DNA of 61,272 nt from Oscillospiraceae bacterium (GTDB lineage: Bacteria; Bacillota; Clostridia; Oscillospirales; Oscillospiraceae), in NCBI GenBank assembly GCA_015067545.1, contig SVMG01000010.1:1-61272 (forward strand). Direction: 5' to 3'. Shown here piece after piece: positions 8,331-19,200 of the stretch. Position 1 is the first letter of the stretch, and each line of letters starts with the position of its first letter. Under the pieces are notes generated by a model. It had not been told where the DNA came from and ran no database searches. It saw nothing but the letters and a program-made list of their open reading frames with translations. Position numbers and translations under genes: made by a program.

Positions 8331-9579
8331 TCGTGAAGTATTGTTGAAAGTGGACCACCTTTGCCAGTATTTTCGTCTGGGACGCAAGGATCTGAAGGCT
8401 GTGGATGATGTAAGCTTTGAGATCAGGAAGGGTGAATCCTTCGGCCTCGTGGGTGAGTCCGGCTGCGGCAAGACAACCACCGGCCGTTCTATCATCAAGC
8501 TGTACAACATTACCTCCGGTAATGTGTATTTCAAGGGTCAGCGGATCAGCGCAGGAACGCGCTCCTATCAGGATGCCATTTCTGCAGCCCGTTCCGAAGC
8601 CGCCAAGAAGATCAAGCTTCTGCGTTCTGAAAAGAATGTGGACGAGGTAAGAAAGGCGGAGATCCGGGAAGAGATCAAGAAGATCAACGAAGAGCTGGGT
8701 GCGATTGTTGACAAGAACCGGGCGCTCATCAAGGATGCACGCTCTGACAGCAAGGAAACCGACAAGCAGTATGTGCAGTCGCTTCTGAAGACGCTGGAAG
8801 AGGAGTATGCGCAGAAATTCCGCGCAGCAGAGGGTGACGTCGAAAAGCTCAAGTCCCTTAAGAAGGAATACAATAACCGCTGCCGCGTGGCAAAGAAGAG
8901 CAAGCTCATCACCCAGATCCAGATGATCTTCCAGGATCCCATTGCTTCGCTTGATCCGCGTATGACCGTGCGCGACATCATCGCAGAGGGCCTGGTGATC
9001 AACGGCATCACCGATAAGGACTATATCAACGAGAAGGTCTACGAGATCCTTGAGATCGTTGGTCTTGTGCGCGAGCACGCAGACCGCTATCCCCACGAGT
9101 TCTCCGGTGGTCAGCGTCAGCGTATCGGCATCGCCAGAGCAGTTATTATGCAGCCTGAGATGATCATTGCCGACGAACCCATTTCCGCTCTTGATGTGTC
9201 GATTCAGGCGCAGGTGATCAACCTGCTCAACGACCTGCGGGAGCGCATGGGACTTACCATTTTGTTCATTGCCCACGACCTGTCGGTGGTCAAGTACTTC
9301 TCCGATCGGATCGGCGTTATGTACTTCGGCAAGATGGTGGAGCTGGCTGATTCCGATGAGCTTTTCAAGAATCCCCTGCATCCTTATACAAAATCTCTTC
9401 TCTCTGCAATTCCGCTGCCCGACCCCGTGTATGAGAAGCAGCGTACGAGAATTCTTTACAATCCCATTGCAGAACACGATTATTCGGTGAGTACGCCCTC
9501 CTTCCGCGAGATCACCCCCGGCCATTTCGTACACTGCAACGATGCGGAATTTGAAAAGTATAAGCAGCAGGTCAAGTAA
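8320..9579 (+). CDS. oppF: Oligopeptide ABC transporter ATP-binding protein, OppF type, with coiled-coil insert
   Basis: This is the second ATPase. The ATG at 8320 is preceded by AGAGGTGG at good spacing; a GTG at 8311 in the same frame is less well placed. Walker A GESGCGKTT lies at about residues 45-53, the Q-loop IFQDP at 203-207, the signature FSGGQRQR at about 262-269, then Walker B and ALDVS. Residues about 80-197, between Walker A and the Q-loop, are a charged KEKEL-rich insert with the look of a coiled coil and are absent from ordinary OppF (about 310-330 residues). The C-terminal PYTKSLLSAIPLPDP segment is typical. The insert sits at a different position from the one in the partner ATPase. 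Confidence 0.92.
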   Translation: MENNREVLLKVDHLCQYFRLGRKDLKAVDDVSFEIRKGESFGLVGESGCGKTTTGRSIIKLYNITSGNVYFKGQRISAGTRSYQDAISAARSEAAKKIKLLRSEKNVDEVRKAEIREEIKKINEELGAIVDKNRALIKDARSDSKETDKQYVQSLLKTLEEEYAQKFRAAEGDVEKLKSLKKEYNNRCRVAKKSKLITQIQMIFQDPIASLDPRMTVRDIIAEGLVINGITDKDYINEKVYEILEIVGLVREHADRYPHEFSGGQRQRIGIARAVIMQPEMIIADEPISALDVSIQAQVINLLNDLRERMGLTILFIAHDLSVVKYFSDRIGVMYFGKMVELADSDELFKNPLHPYTKSLLSAIPLPDPVYEKQRTRILYNPIAEHDYSVSTPSFREITPGHFVHCNDAEFEKYKQQVK

Positions 9580-9596
9580 CAGGACGGTTATATACA

Positions 9597-10016
9597 GTGA
9601 AACAGGAAACCAAAGTAAAGTTAAGAAAATATGGGATTTGCGTGGCCATTGAGGTACTGATCGCATTCCTGGTGATTTGGTCAAGAGGCTTTTTTACCCA
9701 GAGCGTGGCGGTAAACATCCAGATTCTATCGGATGCCTTCTTTGTGGCGGGCATATTGATGACCCTTTTTGCAGGCATGCTGTATGTCAGCGGCGAGGGA
9801 GCGCTCATTGGTATTGGCTTCGTGCTCAGAAATGCGGTGCTCACCTTTGTTCCCATGGGCAGAGCGCGCCACGAGCGATATGCCGATTACCGCGCGCGCA
9901 AGCTTAGCCAGGCCAAAAAGCAGGACAACCGCCATATTCTTGTGACAGGGCTTATTTTCCTTTTCATTGGAATCGTGTTGACAGTTATTTGGAACGCAAC
10001 ATTTTATAACCCATAA
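9597..10016 (+). CDS. Small membrane protein, possibly DUF3899
   Basis: A GTG start lies 17 bases after the OppF stop, so the gene probably ends the transporter operon. The 139-residue product has three hydrophobic segments: about residues 10-28, 40-62 and 116-135. Between the second and third is a basic loop (RARHERYADYRARKLSQAKK) likely to face the cytoplasm. The overall pattern resembles DUF3899 membrane proteins of Firmicutes, but this is from memory and not certain. No catalytic motif is visible. Its role in transport, if any, is unknown. Confidence 0.7.
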   Translation: MKQETKVKLRKYGICVAIEVLIAFLVIWSRGFFTQSVAVNIQILSDAFFVAGILMTLFAGMLYVSGEGALIGIGFVLRNAVLTFVPMGRARHERYADYRARKLSQAKKQDNRHILVTGLIFLFIGIVLTVIWNATFYNP

Positions 10017-10020
10017 GCTT

Positions 10021-10050
10021 ATCCCCGTGCAGATGCACGGGGATTTCTTT
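10021..10050 (+). terminator. Terminator of the opp operon
   Basis: ATCCCCGTGC and GCACGGGGAT form a perfect 10-base-pair stem with an AGAT loop, followed by TTCTTT. Confidence 0.9.
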
Positions 10051-10093
10051 GCCCTTCCGCGCTGCTATTGCTTTTTTGTAAAACCTTTTACAT

Positions 10094-10122
10094 AACGGGC
10101 GAACGGCGTTCGCCCGTTTTTC
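10094..10122. terminator. Second hairpin terminator
   Basis: AACGGGCGAAC and GTTCGCCCGTT form an 11-base-pair stem with a 3-base loop and continue into TTTTCTTG. It may back up the first terminator. The GGGCGAACGGCGTTCGCCC core also resembles the short palindromes found in the dispersed repeats of this window. Confidence 0.75.
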
Positions 10123-10185
10123 TTGCTTTTTTCGACAGGATGTGATAGGGTAATCTTACCAATAAATGTTTGGGAAGGATCTATG

Positions 10186-10974
10186 ATGAAAAAACGAAAA
10201 ACCAGATTTCTTCTTTTCGCTCTGGCACTGGTGCTTCTTGCCGGATGCACACCTGCTCAGGGGACGGAGGTGCCGGCCTCGTCTGCCCATGTCCACAGCT
10301 ATGCACAGACGGTTGTAAACCCAACCTACACTTCCGAAGGCTATACATTGTACAGGTGCGCGGATTGCGGTGACGAATATAAGGATTCCATCACGAAAAT
10401 GCCCACGGAAGTGGTTTCTTCTATGGCGCAGAAGGATTATTTGCTGCCCTTTGCGGATTTTTCCCGGGAGCGGACGCAGAATCCGGAATTCGTGATGGTG
10501 CATTTCACCAGCGCGGTGGTGCTGGATCGCAATGACCCCTACAATATGGATACCATTCGCTCCATTTTTGTGGACTACAAGGTAAGCGTGCATTATATCA
10601 TCGGCCGGGACGGCACAGTTTCGTGCTACATACCGGAAGATCGGGTGGCCTACCATGCCGGGTACGGAACATGGAAGGACGATCCCAAATATACCGACAA
10701 TCTGAACGACTATGCCATCGGCATTGAGGTGGCGGCCATCGGCTCGGCATCGGATATGGCGCAATATCTGACGGCGGAGGAGTATCGGGAGCTATCCCCG
10801 GAGCTGATCGGCTATACGGATGCGCAGTATGCGGCGCTGAAAAATCTGATCTCGGATATTTGCGCGCGCAATGCGATTCCCATGGACAGGGCGCACATCA
10901 TCGGCCATGAGGAATACTCTCCCAAGAAGACAGATCCCGGGGAATTGTTCGACTGGGAGCGACTGTTTTCGTAA
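10186..10974 (+). CDS. Secreted N-acetylmuramoyl-L-alanine amidase lipoprotein (Amidase_2/PGRP fold)
   Basis: The enzyme should cleave the amide bond between muramic acid and the peptide stem of cell-wall peptidoglycan. The start is ATGAAAAAACG at 10186, 6 bases after GGGAAGGA; the adjacent ATG at 10183 is an alternative. The signal MKKRKTRFLLFALALVLLAGC ends in the lipobox LLAGC. A short Cys-containing segment (YTLYRCADCGDEYKDSI) near residues 55-75 resembles the small zinc-ribbon-like CxxC modules of wall proteins. The amidase domain follows, with FVMVHFTSAVV near 103, VSVHYIIGRDGTV near 130-143, YHAGYGTW near 155 and IIGHEEYSPKKTDPGELFDW at the end. These supply the zinc-binding His residues and the conserved DPG. 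Confidence 0.85.
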   Translation: MKKRKTRFLLFALALVLLAGCTPAQGTEVPASSAHVHSYAQTVVNPTYTSEGYTLYRCADCGDEYKDSITKMPTEVVSSMAQKDYLLPFADFSRERTQNPEFVMVHFTSAVVLDRNDPYNMDTIRSIFVDYKVSVHYIIGRDGTVSCYIPEDRVAYHAGYGTWKDDPKYTDNLNDYAIGIEVAAIGSASDMAQYLTAEEYRELSPELIGYTDAQYAALKNLISDICARNAIPMDRAHIIGHEEYSPKKTDPGELFDWERLFS

Positions 10975-10984
10975 TTTATAGTTA

Positions 10985-11012
10985 TTGCATTTTGAGCACG
11001 TTATGGTATGAT
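10985..11012 (+). promoter_or_regulatory. Promoter of the dNTPase gene
   Basis: TTGCAT (10985-10990), a 16-base spacer and TATGAT (11007-11012) lie 23 bases before the start codon. Confidence 0.6.
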
Positions 11013-11034
11013 AGAGGAAAAGGAGGGTTTTACC

Positions 11035-12285
11035 ATGGCTAAAGAACAACTGTCACAGGAATTGTCGGCTCGCATGGAGCGGGAAAAAGCTGACCGCTCC
11101 TATGCAGATCAGTCCTGCGCTGACAGCATGGCGCATCGCCGTCACAGCAGCAACAAGCCGGGCAGCGTCTGGCGACCCAGGTTTGCAAAGGACATTGACC
11201 GCATTTTGTACAGCCCCTACTATAACCGTTACACCGACAAGACCCAGGTGTTTTCTCTGACCAGAAACGACGACATCACCCGTCGGAGTCTGCATGTGCA
11301 GCTGGTGTCCCGGATCGCCCGTACCATTGGCCGGGCGCTGAATCTGAATCTGGATCTCATTGAGGCTATCGCTCTCGGACATGACATCGGTCATACCCCC
11401 TTTGCCCATTGCGGTGAGGTGTATTTGAATGAGCTGTATAACAGTCATACGGGCCGGTTTTTCAATCACAACATCCATTCGGCCCGGGTTCTGGACAAGA
11501 TCTTCCCCCTGAATTTGACTCTGCAGACCCTGTCCGGCATCGCCGGTCACAACGGCGAGATCGAGCTTGCGGAATATCATCCCGTGCCCATGGACAGTTT
11601 TGAGGACTTTGAGGCAGAGCTGGAAAAGGCTTACACCATCAAAGGCTATGCCAACAAGATCCAGCCCAACACCCTGGAGGGCAATGTGGTGCGTATTTCC
11701 GACATCATTGCCTATCTGGGCAAGGATCGTCAAGACGCAGCCAGCATCCAGATGGTGGACAACCGCCAGTTCTCCGATTCCGTGATCGGAAGCGTCAATT
11801 CGGAGATCATCAACAATTTGGTGGTCAACATCATTGAAAACAGCTACGGCAAGCCCTACATCAAGCTGGACGAGGAGCATTTCAAGGCGGTGCAGTCCTA
11901 CAAAAAGGAAAACTACGCCATGATCTATGCTACCGAGCCGGGACGGGCGATCCTGAACCGGGTGGTCAAGCCCATGATGCAGGAGATCTACGAGCAGATG
12001 CTGGATGATTTGATCCAGGACAAGCAGAATTCGCCAATCCTGCTCCATCATGTGGATTATGTAAACCAAACCCGGTATCCCCGGGTGGTGCGCTACGGCA
12101 GGGGAGAGCCCAACGAGATCGTGGTGGACTACATTGCCAGCATGACCGATGATTATCTCATTGATCTGCACCGCTATTTGTTCCCCAACAGCAATTACTA
12201 TGTGGAATACACCGGATATTTTAACGATTTGTACGAGCAGCGGGGCCGTATCAGCGGCCAGCTGACCATGGATCAGCCGATTTAA
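11035..12285 (+). CDS. dgt: Deoxynucleoside triphosphate triphosphohydrolase (dGTPase-like HD protein)
   Basis: Members hydrolyse dNTPs to the nucleoside and tripolyphosphate and help balance DNA precursor pools. The ATG at 11035 follows AAGGAGGG; an upstream ATG at 11008 lacks a site. The HD metal-binding core is plain, with RRSLHVQLVSRIARTIGRAL near residue 83, ALGHDIGHTPFAHCGE near 110-125 and FNHNIHSARVLDKIFPL near 143-160. LSGIAGHNGE follows. The 416-residue length fits the dGTPase-like branch. The true substrate within the dNTPs cannot be read from sequence. The gene stands alone between its own promoter and terminator. Confidence 0.88.
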   Translation: MAKEQLSQELSARMEREKADRSYADQSCADSMAHRRHSSNKPGSVWRPRFAKDIDRILYSPYYNRYTDKTQVFSLTRNDDITRRSLHVQLVSRIARTIGRALNLNLDLIEAIALGHDIGHTPFAHCGEVYLNELYNSHTGRFFNHNIHSARVLDKIFPLNLTLQTLSGIAGHNGEIELAEYHPVPMDSFEDFEAELEKAYTIKGYANKIQPNTLEGNVVRISDIIAYLGKDRQDAASIQMVDNRQFSDSVIGSVNSEIINNLVVNIIENSYGKPYIKLDEEHFKAVQSYKKENYAMIYATEPGRAILNRVVKPMMQEIYEQMLDDLIQDKQNSPILLHHVDYVNQTRYPRVVRYGRGEPNEIVVDYIASMTDDYLIDLHRYLFPNSNYYVEYTGYFNDLYEQRGRISGQLTMDQPI

Positions 12286-12303
12286 GATTCTACGAATGCA
12301 CAC

Positions 12304-12332
12304 AAAGGCTCCCCTCTGAGGGGAGCCTTTCT
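12304..12332 (+). terminator. Terminator after dgt
   Basis: AAAGGCTCCCCT (12304-12315) and AGGGGAGCCTTT (12319-12330) form a perfect 12-base-pair stem. The sequence matches the end palindromes of the dispersed repeats at 27017 and 32003, so it may be a reused repeat end. Confidence 0.85.
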
Positions 12333-12336
12333 AAGG

Positions 12337-12368
12337 ACAACAGGACTGGTAACAGTCCTGTTGTTTTA
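12337..12368 (+). terminator. Tandem second terminator after dgt
   Basis: ACAACAGGACT (12337-12347) and AGTCCTGTTGT (12354-12364) form an 11-base-pair stem followed by TTTT. Confidence 0.8.
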
Positions 12369-12430
12369 GGTTGTTGCACTACATGAATTTTCTATAACTA
12401 AAATTTTTTTCAAAAAATGGAAAATACTAC

Positions 12431-12458
12431 TTGCATTATTTTGGATTTGTGCTAAAAT
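12431..12458 (+). promoter_or_regulatory. Promoter and likely operator of the TetR-adhesin unit
   Basis: TTGCAT (12431-12436), 16 bases and TAAAAT (12453-12458) form a promoter. Just downstream (about 12453-12512) the leader has imperfect inverted repeats: TAAAATAGGA near the -10 against TCCTAATTTTA, GGATT against AATCC, and two copies of TAGCAA. This is a plausible autoregulatory site for the TetR protein encoded next, but the operator assignment is inference. Confidence 0.6.
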
Positions 12459-12533
12459 AGGATTAGTACAAATTAGCAACAATCCAAAACTAGCAATCGT
12501 CCTAATTTTAATAAAGAACAGGAGGTGAAAAGT

Positions 12534-13244
12534 GTGGCGCGAAGACGTGTAAACACCACAAAATATGAGATCATTCAGGAAGCGACCCGGCTGTTTCTAA
12601 CGAAGGGCTATTCCAATACCACGCCAAAGCAAATATGCGACACACTGGACATCAGCACCGGAAATCTGACCTATTATTTCCCAACCAAGGAGCATCTTTT
12701 AGCCGTGCTTGTGGATATGCTTTGCAGATTCCAGGCCAAGACCATTCAGGATATGGTGGAGGAGGATGGTGTCACATCCCTGCTGGCGGTGTGCACGGAG
12801 CTGACAAGCATGGCTGCTATGAGTGAGGACAGCCAGATCGCAAAGGATCTGTTCCTGTCTGCCTACTCCAGTCCTATTTGTCTGGAGATCATTCGCAGAA
12901 ACGATGCTAAGCGGTCGCAGATCATCTACAAGGAGTTTTGCCTGGATTGGACCGAACAGCAGTTCGTCGAGGCGGAAACACTGGTTTCCGGCATCGAATA
13001 CGCAACACTGATGACCACGGGAGATTCTTCTCCTTTGGAGGTTCGGATCGCAGGCGCGCTGAGCAGCATCCTGATGATCTACAATGTGCCCGAGCAGCTG
13101 CGCAAGCAGAAGATCACAAAGGCCCTTGCGATTGACTACCGTACACATGGCAGATATGTTTTGGAAAAATTCATTGAATTTGTAGAACAAACCAACGAGC
13201 AGACCTTTGAGGCACTGCTGAACGGAACTTGTCAAGAAATGTAA
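12534..13244 (+). CDS. TetR/AcrR family transcriptional regulator
   Basis: A GTG start at 12534 sits 6 bases after AGGAGGTG; the GTG at 12525 overlaps that site and is less likely. The N-terminus is a clear TetR DNA-binding domain: KYEIIQEATRLFLTKGYSN, then TTPKQICDTLDISTGNLTYY with the recognition helix, and FPTKEHLLAVLVDML. The C-terminal two thirds are the variable ligand and dimer domain with no recognisable signature. The giant adhesin gene starts 21 bases downstream with no terminator between, so the two are very probably co-transcribed. The simplest reading is local control of adhesin expression in response to an unknown signal. No efflux pump is adjacent. Confidence 0.9.
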   Translation: MARRRVNTTKYEIIQEATRLFLTKGYSNTTPKQICDTLDISTGNLTYYFPTKEHLLAVLVDMLCRFQAKTIQDMVEEDGVTSLLAVCTELTSMAAMSEDSQIAKDLFLSAYSSPICLEIIRRNDAKRSQIIYKEFCLDWTEQQFVEAETLVSGIEYATLMTTGDSSPLEVRIAGALSSILMIYNVPEQLRKQKITKALAIDYRTHGRYVLEKFIEFVEQTNEQTFEALLNGTCQEM

Positions 13245-13265
13245 ACTATCCAGGGAGGTAACGCT

Positions 13266-16200
13266 ATGAACAAGATTTTGAAAAGAGCACTGAGCCTTCT
13301 CGTATGCCTGGCTATGCTTTTGGCATATCTTCCGGAAGGCATGCTGAAGGCATCTGCCGATGACCAAATCCTGGACATCGTTGCAGGCAGCAAAAAGGCT
13401 GACCCCAGCACCCTGAACGGCTGGGAGGCATATTTTGGACCCAATAAGCTGGACACGGAATTTGCCGGCGCGGTTTGGACGGATAAATCCGTTTTCACCG
13501 GTACGACAAATGCATTGCCCGGCGTTACGCTGACAGGCAAGAACAATTTCCTGGTTGCCCTGTCTGCCATCGCGGCGGATCTGTCCATCACAGGACACAC
13601 CTCCGCACCCACGGACACCATGCTGGTGCTGGATCTGTCCGGCTCCATGGTGGATGGCACCTACGAGGTAGGCACGATCCGCCGGGGCAATAATCGCTAC
13701 GGCACTGTGGATGGAATTGATATGACCTTGATCAATGCCATGATCGAGGCTACCAACGCCACCATCCATAAGCTGATGACCCAGAACACCAACAACCGGG
13801 TCGGCGTGGTGCTGTATTCCGGCAACACCTCCACCAGCCAGGCGGCAACCTCCTCGACGGCTACGGTGGTGCTCCCCCTGGGACGCTACACCGGTGTGGA
13901 CGATGAATATCTGTCTGTGGACACCACCTGGACCACCTCCACCCTTTACACCCGAACATGGGGAGGCTGGCAGGCAAGCGGAGAGGCTACCTATGTTGAA
14001 GAGGACACCCCCATCAGTGTCTCTGTGAAGGACGGCGTGACCACCGAGGACAAGGACATCTCCAAGCGGGTAAACGGCGGTACTTACATTCAGAACGGTC
14101 TGTATTTGGCCATGGAGCAGTTCCTGGCAGTGACCGACACCGTGGTGCCCGAGGGCAAGCCTCAGGCCGGTGTGGAGCGTATGCCCGTGCTGGTGCTCAT
14201 GAGTGACGGCGCGCCCACCATCGCAACCACGGACTATGCCAATGTGGGCCAATCCAATACCGGTACCGGCAGCGGCACCAATGACCGCATCACCTTCCTG
14301 ACACAGCTGACAGCTGCCTATGTCAGAGGCCGCATCGCGGAAAAGTATAAGGATAATGATTCGGATAAAGGCGAAATGCTGTTCCTGACCCTTGGCCTGG
14401 GCACGGAGAACAGCTCCGCAGCCACCAATACGCTGTATCCAGCCGGTTCCAATAATACCCTGAAGGGCTATTGGGATACATATCTTGCCGCACAGGCAGG
14501 CAGCGATGTAACCATCATTTCCGGCAATGACGGATTGAGCGTGGAACGGGATGCTGCCGTTACGGCCATGAACTATGTGGATAAGTACTTCTATGCCACC
14601 GACGGCCAGGGCCTTGTGGAGTCCTTTGAGAGCATCGTCAGCGAGATCGCGCTGAAGGCAGAGTCCTACACCACCCTGGTGGAAAACAGCAATGCGGATT
14701 TCTCCGGCTATGTCACCTTCGATGACGAGCTGGGCGAGCTGATGCAGGTGTTCAATGTAGCGGGCATCATGGTCGGTGATACCCTGTATACCGGCATGGA
14801 GCTGGCAAAGGGCATGACCGACGGCAACCTGGGTACGGTGGACGGCCCCACTGCCAATGGCGATGAGCTGGTCCGCACCGTCAAGGAGCGCATCCCCGGC
14901 ACGACTACCACCCAGGCACAACAGCTGATCGATAACGCCTACAATGATATGCAGCTGTATTATGCCAGCAACAACAGCTGGAGCAACTACATCGGCTGGT
15001 ACGCCGATGCCGACGGCAATTATGTCGGCTTCTGGGATAAGGATTCCGGCTACACCAATGCCCCTGCGGATGCCGTTTATGCCAACCGCTCCTATGGCTA
15101 TCTGGGCGAAAACGGCGACAGCAATATGATGCACGTGGTAGTCATGGTGCGTACCAATTTGAAGACATTGCACCAGACTGTGCTGTTCAAGATCCCCGCA
15201 GCGCTGCTGCCCACCGTGCAGTACCGGGTGACCCTGGATGAGAGCGCTCCCAATGCTGTGGAGGAGTTCATCCGTGAGGATGCCCAGCCCATGCGCCTGA
15301 TCTTCGAGGCAGGTCTGCGCGAGGACATCAATTCCATCAACATGGATCAGAAGATCCAGGAGCATGTGGCCAAGGGCGGTCATGTCCACCGCAATGCCGA
15401 CGGATCTGTAACCTTCTACACCAACCAGTGGAAGATCGGTAACGATACCAACGGTAACGGCATCCCCGATGCTTCAGAGGTGGAAAATGCCGTTGTGACC
15501 CAGGCGCACTTCCACCCGGCACTGGACAATTCCCGTTTCTACTACACGGAAGACACGCTGATCCTCACCGGTAACGACAATTTGGTCACCGGCAGCACCC
15601 GTCCCACCGACGGCGCCGGCTGCTACTACAACCGTTACATCTACAGCGAGAACGGCCGCCAGGTTATCAAAACACCCATTGCGGCCATCACCCTGACAGA
15701 GGATGCCCAATATGATGCAACCAATGGCTGCTGGTATATTCCTGCCGGTACGATGTACCGCAATCTGGCCCGCTTCCAGACCAATAAGGCAGAAAACACC
15801 ACCGATTCTTTGGGCTATTCCTTCTTCCCTGCAGTGTTCGATAATATTTCCAAGCAGGATGTGTACATGTTCCTGGGCAACAACGGCACATTTACAGTAA
15901 AGCCTGCTACGGGCATCGTGCTGAACAAGCAGGTTCAGGGCGTGATCCCCGGCGTGAGCCAGTACACCTTCCGGGTGACTTTGAGCGGCGCTTCTGCAAG
16001 TGAGGCTGCGCCCGTGCTGACTGACGGCAACGGCGATACGCTTGCAAATGTGACGATGTCTGCGCTGAGCGGCGGTCAGTTCACAGTGACCATGCCTGCA
16101 GATGTGGATGCGTATATTTCCGGTATTCCCGCAGGCACTTCCGTGACCGTGGAAGAGCTGATCGATGGCGATTACAGAGTCGTTGATGTGGATGTGGCCG

Positions 16201-19200
16201 GCGTCAAGCAGAGTGTTACTGCACCTGCTGCCCTGACCATCCCTGCCTATTCTGAGAATGGCTCTCAGATGGTGAAGGTGACCATCACCAACGCCCCCAA
16301 CGGCTACGGTGATCTGGTGATCAGCAAGGATATCGTGCATGATCTGGCATCCGACCCCGCAGCCATGGCAAATAAGGAATTCGCTTTCCGGGTCAAGCTC
16401 TCCGGCAGCAAGATCACCGCCGGTATGACCTTTGCCACCAGTGAGAATGGCACTCTGACCGTGGGACAGGATGGCTATCTGACCTACGCAGGCGGCGAGC
16501 CGGTCAAGCTGAAGAATGACGAGTCCGTTACCATCTACCGTATCCCCGAGGGTACGATCTACACCGTCACCGAGGATGCACTGCCCGGCTTTACACTGGA
16601 CAGCATCAATGACGATACAACTGCCACCCAGGCAAGCGGCGTGATCAGCGCCAATGTCCAGAGCCTGGAGGCCTTCTACAACCGTTATCCCACTGTGTTT
16701 ACGCCTGTGGAAGTGCCGGTAACCGTGGATGTGAGCAAGGTCCTCAATGCGATCTCTCCCTACACCGGCAATGAAGTATTCACCTTTGCGCTGCAGATGC
16801 TGCTGCCCGACGGCACATATTCCAACATTGCGGCTACCAATGGCGAGGAATATCTGAAGGTGGGTGCGAACGCTACCGAGCAGGGTGCATTCAAGCTGAC
16901 CTTTGATGAGCTGGGAACCTACTTCTTCCGGATCGTGGAGCGGAGTCCCTCCCAGCAGACCCCTGCCGGAACAGATACTCCCGGCATGAACTATTCCACC
17001 ATGCAGGCTCTGTTTGCTGTGGTCGTGACGGATAACGACATGGACGGCGTGCTGGAAGTGGCTGTTCGCGAGGAAGCCAATGTGACTGCAACGCCTCAGT
17101 ATACAGGTAACGATACAGAGCAGATCCAGTCCGTTGCCGTGGCGGCGACCTTTACCAACATCTATCAGGTCAATGCAACCAGCACCACATTGAATGTGCA
17201 CAAGACCCTGAACAACGATACCGGTGCAAACATCTCCCTTACTTCCTTCCGGTTTAATATGATCCCCTGCGATTCCAACGGCGTTACGCTGAGCGGCGCA
17301 TCGGTGATCACCGCAACCACTTCCGCGCTGGGCGATGCTACCTTTAATATTGAGCTGAGCAGCCCCGGTACGTACTACTACAAGGTCTATGAGGAGATCC
17401 CCGAGGGCGCAAAACAGCAGGAGATCGGCGGCAAGTACATCCTCAACGGTATGTACTATGACCGTTCCCTGTACTGGTATACTGTGGTGGCAGAGGTAGA
17501 TCCGGTCACTTCCAATCTGGTAATCACCAGCCGCAGTCTGAGAGAACTGCACAGCCAGGCGGATATTGCTCCCGTCAACGGCGTCTACACCGCAAACTTC
17601 GTCAACGATTACAAGCTGACCCCCACCGATGTGATGCTGCCCTTCTCCAAGAAGCTGGTTGGCCGCGCACCGATTGCCGGAGAGCGGTATGAAACCCAGT
17701 TGGTACCCACGGACAGCTACTTCAATACGCTGACCGGCGCAAGCGGCGATTCTTACCTCATTGATGCCAACAACAGCAGCAATGTGGAGCTGACCTTCCA
17801 CAAGGTGGGCACTTACCACTACAAGTGGACAGAAATTGCTCCCGCAGGTGCAGTATTGGATCCCGTGACCGGCAAGTATACCTTGAACGGCATCAGCTAT
17901 GACAATGCTGTATACCATATCACCGTTACTGTTTCTGACAATGGCGCCGGCGGTTTGACCGCCCAGAGCGTCATGCACAAGGTGGGCATGCAGAATCCTG
18001 TAACTTCTGCTGATTTCGTCAACACCTACACTGTCACCGGTTCGGGCAATGTGACCATCGGCGGCAAGAAGGTTTTGGTCGGCAGAAGACTGGTGGCCGG
18101 TGAATTCACCTTCGGCCTGTACAGCGATGCGCTGTGCCAGAATGAGATTGCTACCACCACCAACAAGGCAGACGGCAGCTTTGCCTTTGTTCCGCTGAGC
18201 TATACCGCGGCGGATTTGGGCGCGGACTATGCTGAGAAGACCTACACCTACTACATCAACGAAGTGCCCGGAACCAAGGGCGGCGTGACCTATGATGCAA
18301 CGGTGCACACAGTTACTGTGAAGGTCAGCCATGAAAACGGCGTTCTGATCGTGACACCGTCCGGTAATGCAGCAACCCTGCAGATCACCAACACCTACAA
18401 GGCTGAAGGTGTGGATGTGACCCTCAGCGGCAGTAAGGCTTTGGCCGGTGACTGGACCAGCGTTGCGAACAAGAATTTCACCTTCCATCTGTTCCAGGCA
18501 GATGCAGACTTTGCTATCACCAATACGACCCCGGTCAGAACTGCAACCGTCGACGGCAATGCAGATTTCACCATGAAGCTGCGCTACGAAGACGGCCAGG
18601 AGGGCATGTACTACTTCGTCCTGAAGGAAGACCTGTCCGTAAAGGCAGACGGCATTGGCTACGATGCCGGTGAATACCACATCACCGTCAACATTTCTGA
18701 TCCCGGCAATGGCCAGCTGGTGGCAATGGTGACCATGTACCGTCCCGGTACCGGCAACACCACCACCGCAGTGTTTACCAATGCGTATTCCGTAGAGCCC
18801 ATCACGGTGACACTGGTGGGCAGCAAGAGTTATATCAACAGTGTGACCAATGCCCCGATGACCATGACTGATGGCATGTTTGCCTTCCTGGTCATGGAGG
18901 GTGACAGCTTGGTGGCTACCGGCAGCAATCTGGCCGATGGCACCATCAAGTTCAGTCCCATCCGCTATACCAAGGCAGGTGAGCACACCTATACCGTAGT
19001 GGAAGATCCGGGCAATGCCGGCGGTATCACCTATGATGCAAAAGAGTTCACCGTGAAGGTCACTGTGGTGGACAACGGAAACGGCACACTGACTGCCAAT
19101 GTGGATTACAATGGCACTTCGGTGGCGTTCGAAAACAAGTACACCCATGCATCCGCACAGGTGACCCTCAACGGCAACAAGGTGCTGTCCGGCGACTGGA

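Noticed and set aside
6120..8534. Open frame of 804 codons on the minus strand opposite oppD
   Set aside because: The plus-strand frame has all the ABC ATPase motifs; the reverse product is a His/Leu-rich shadow with no motif.
12534..13244. TetR protein as an antibiotic-pump regulator
   Set aside because: No efflux gene is adjacent; the only co-transcribed gene is the adhesin.
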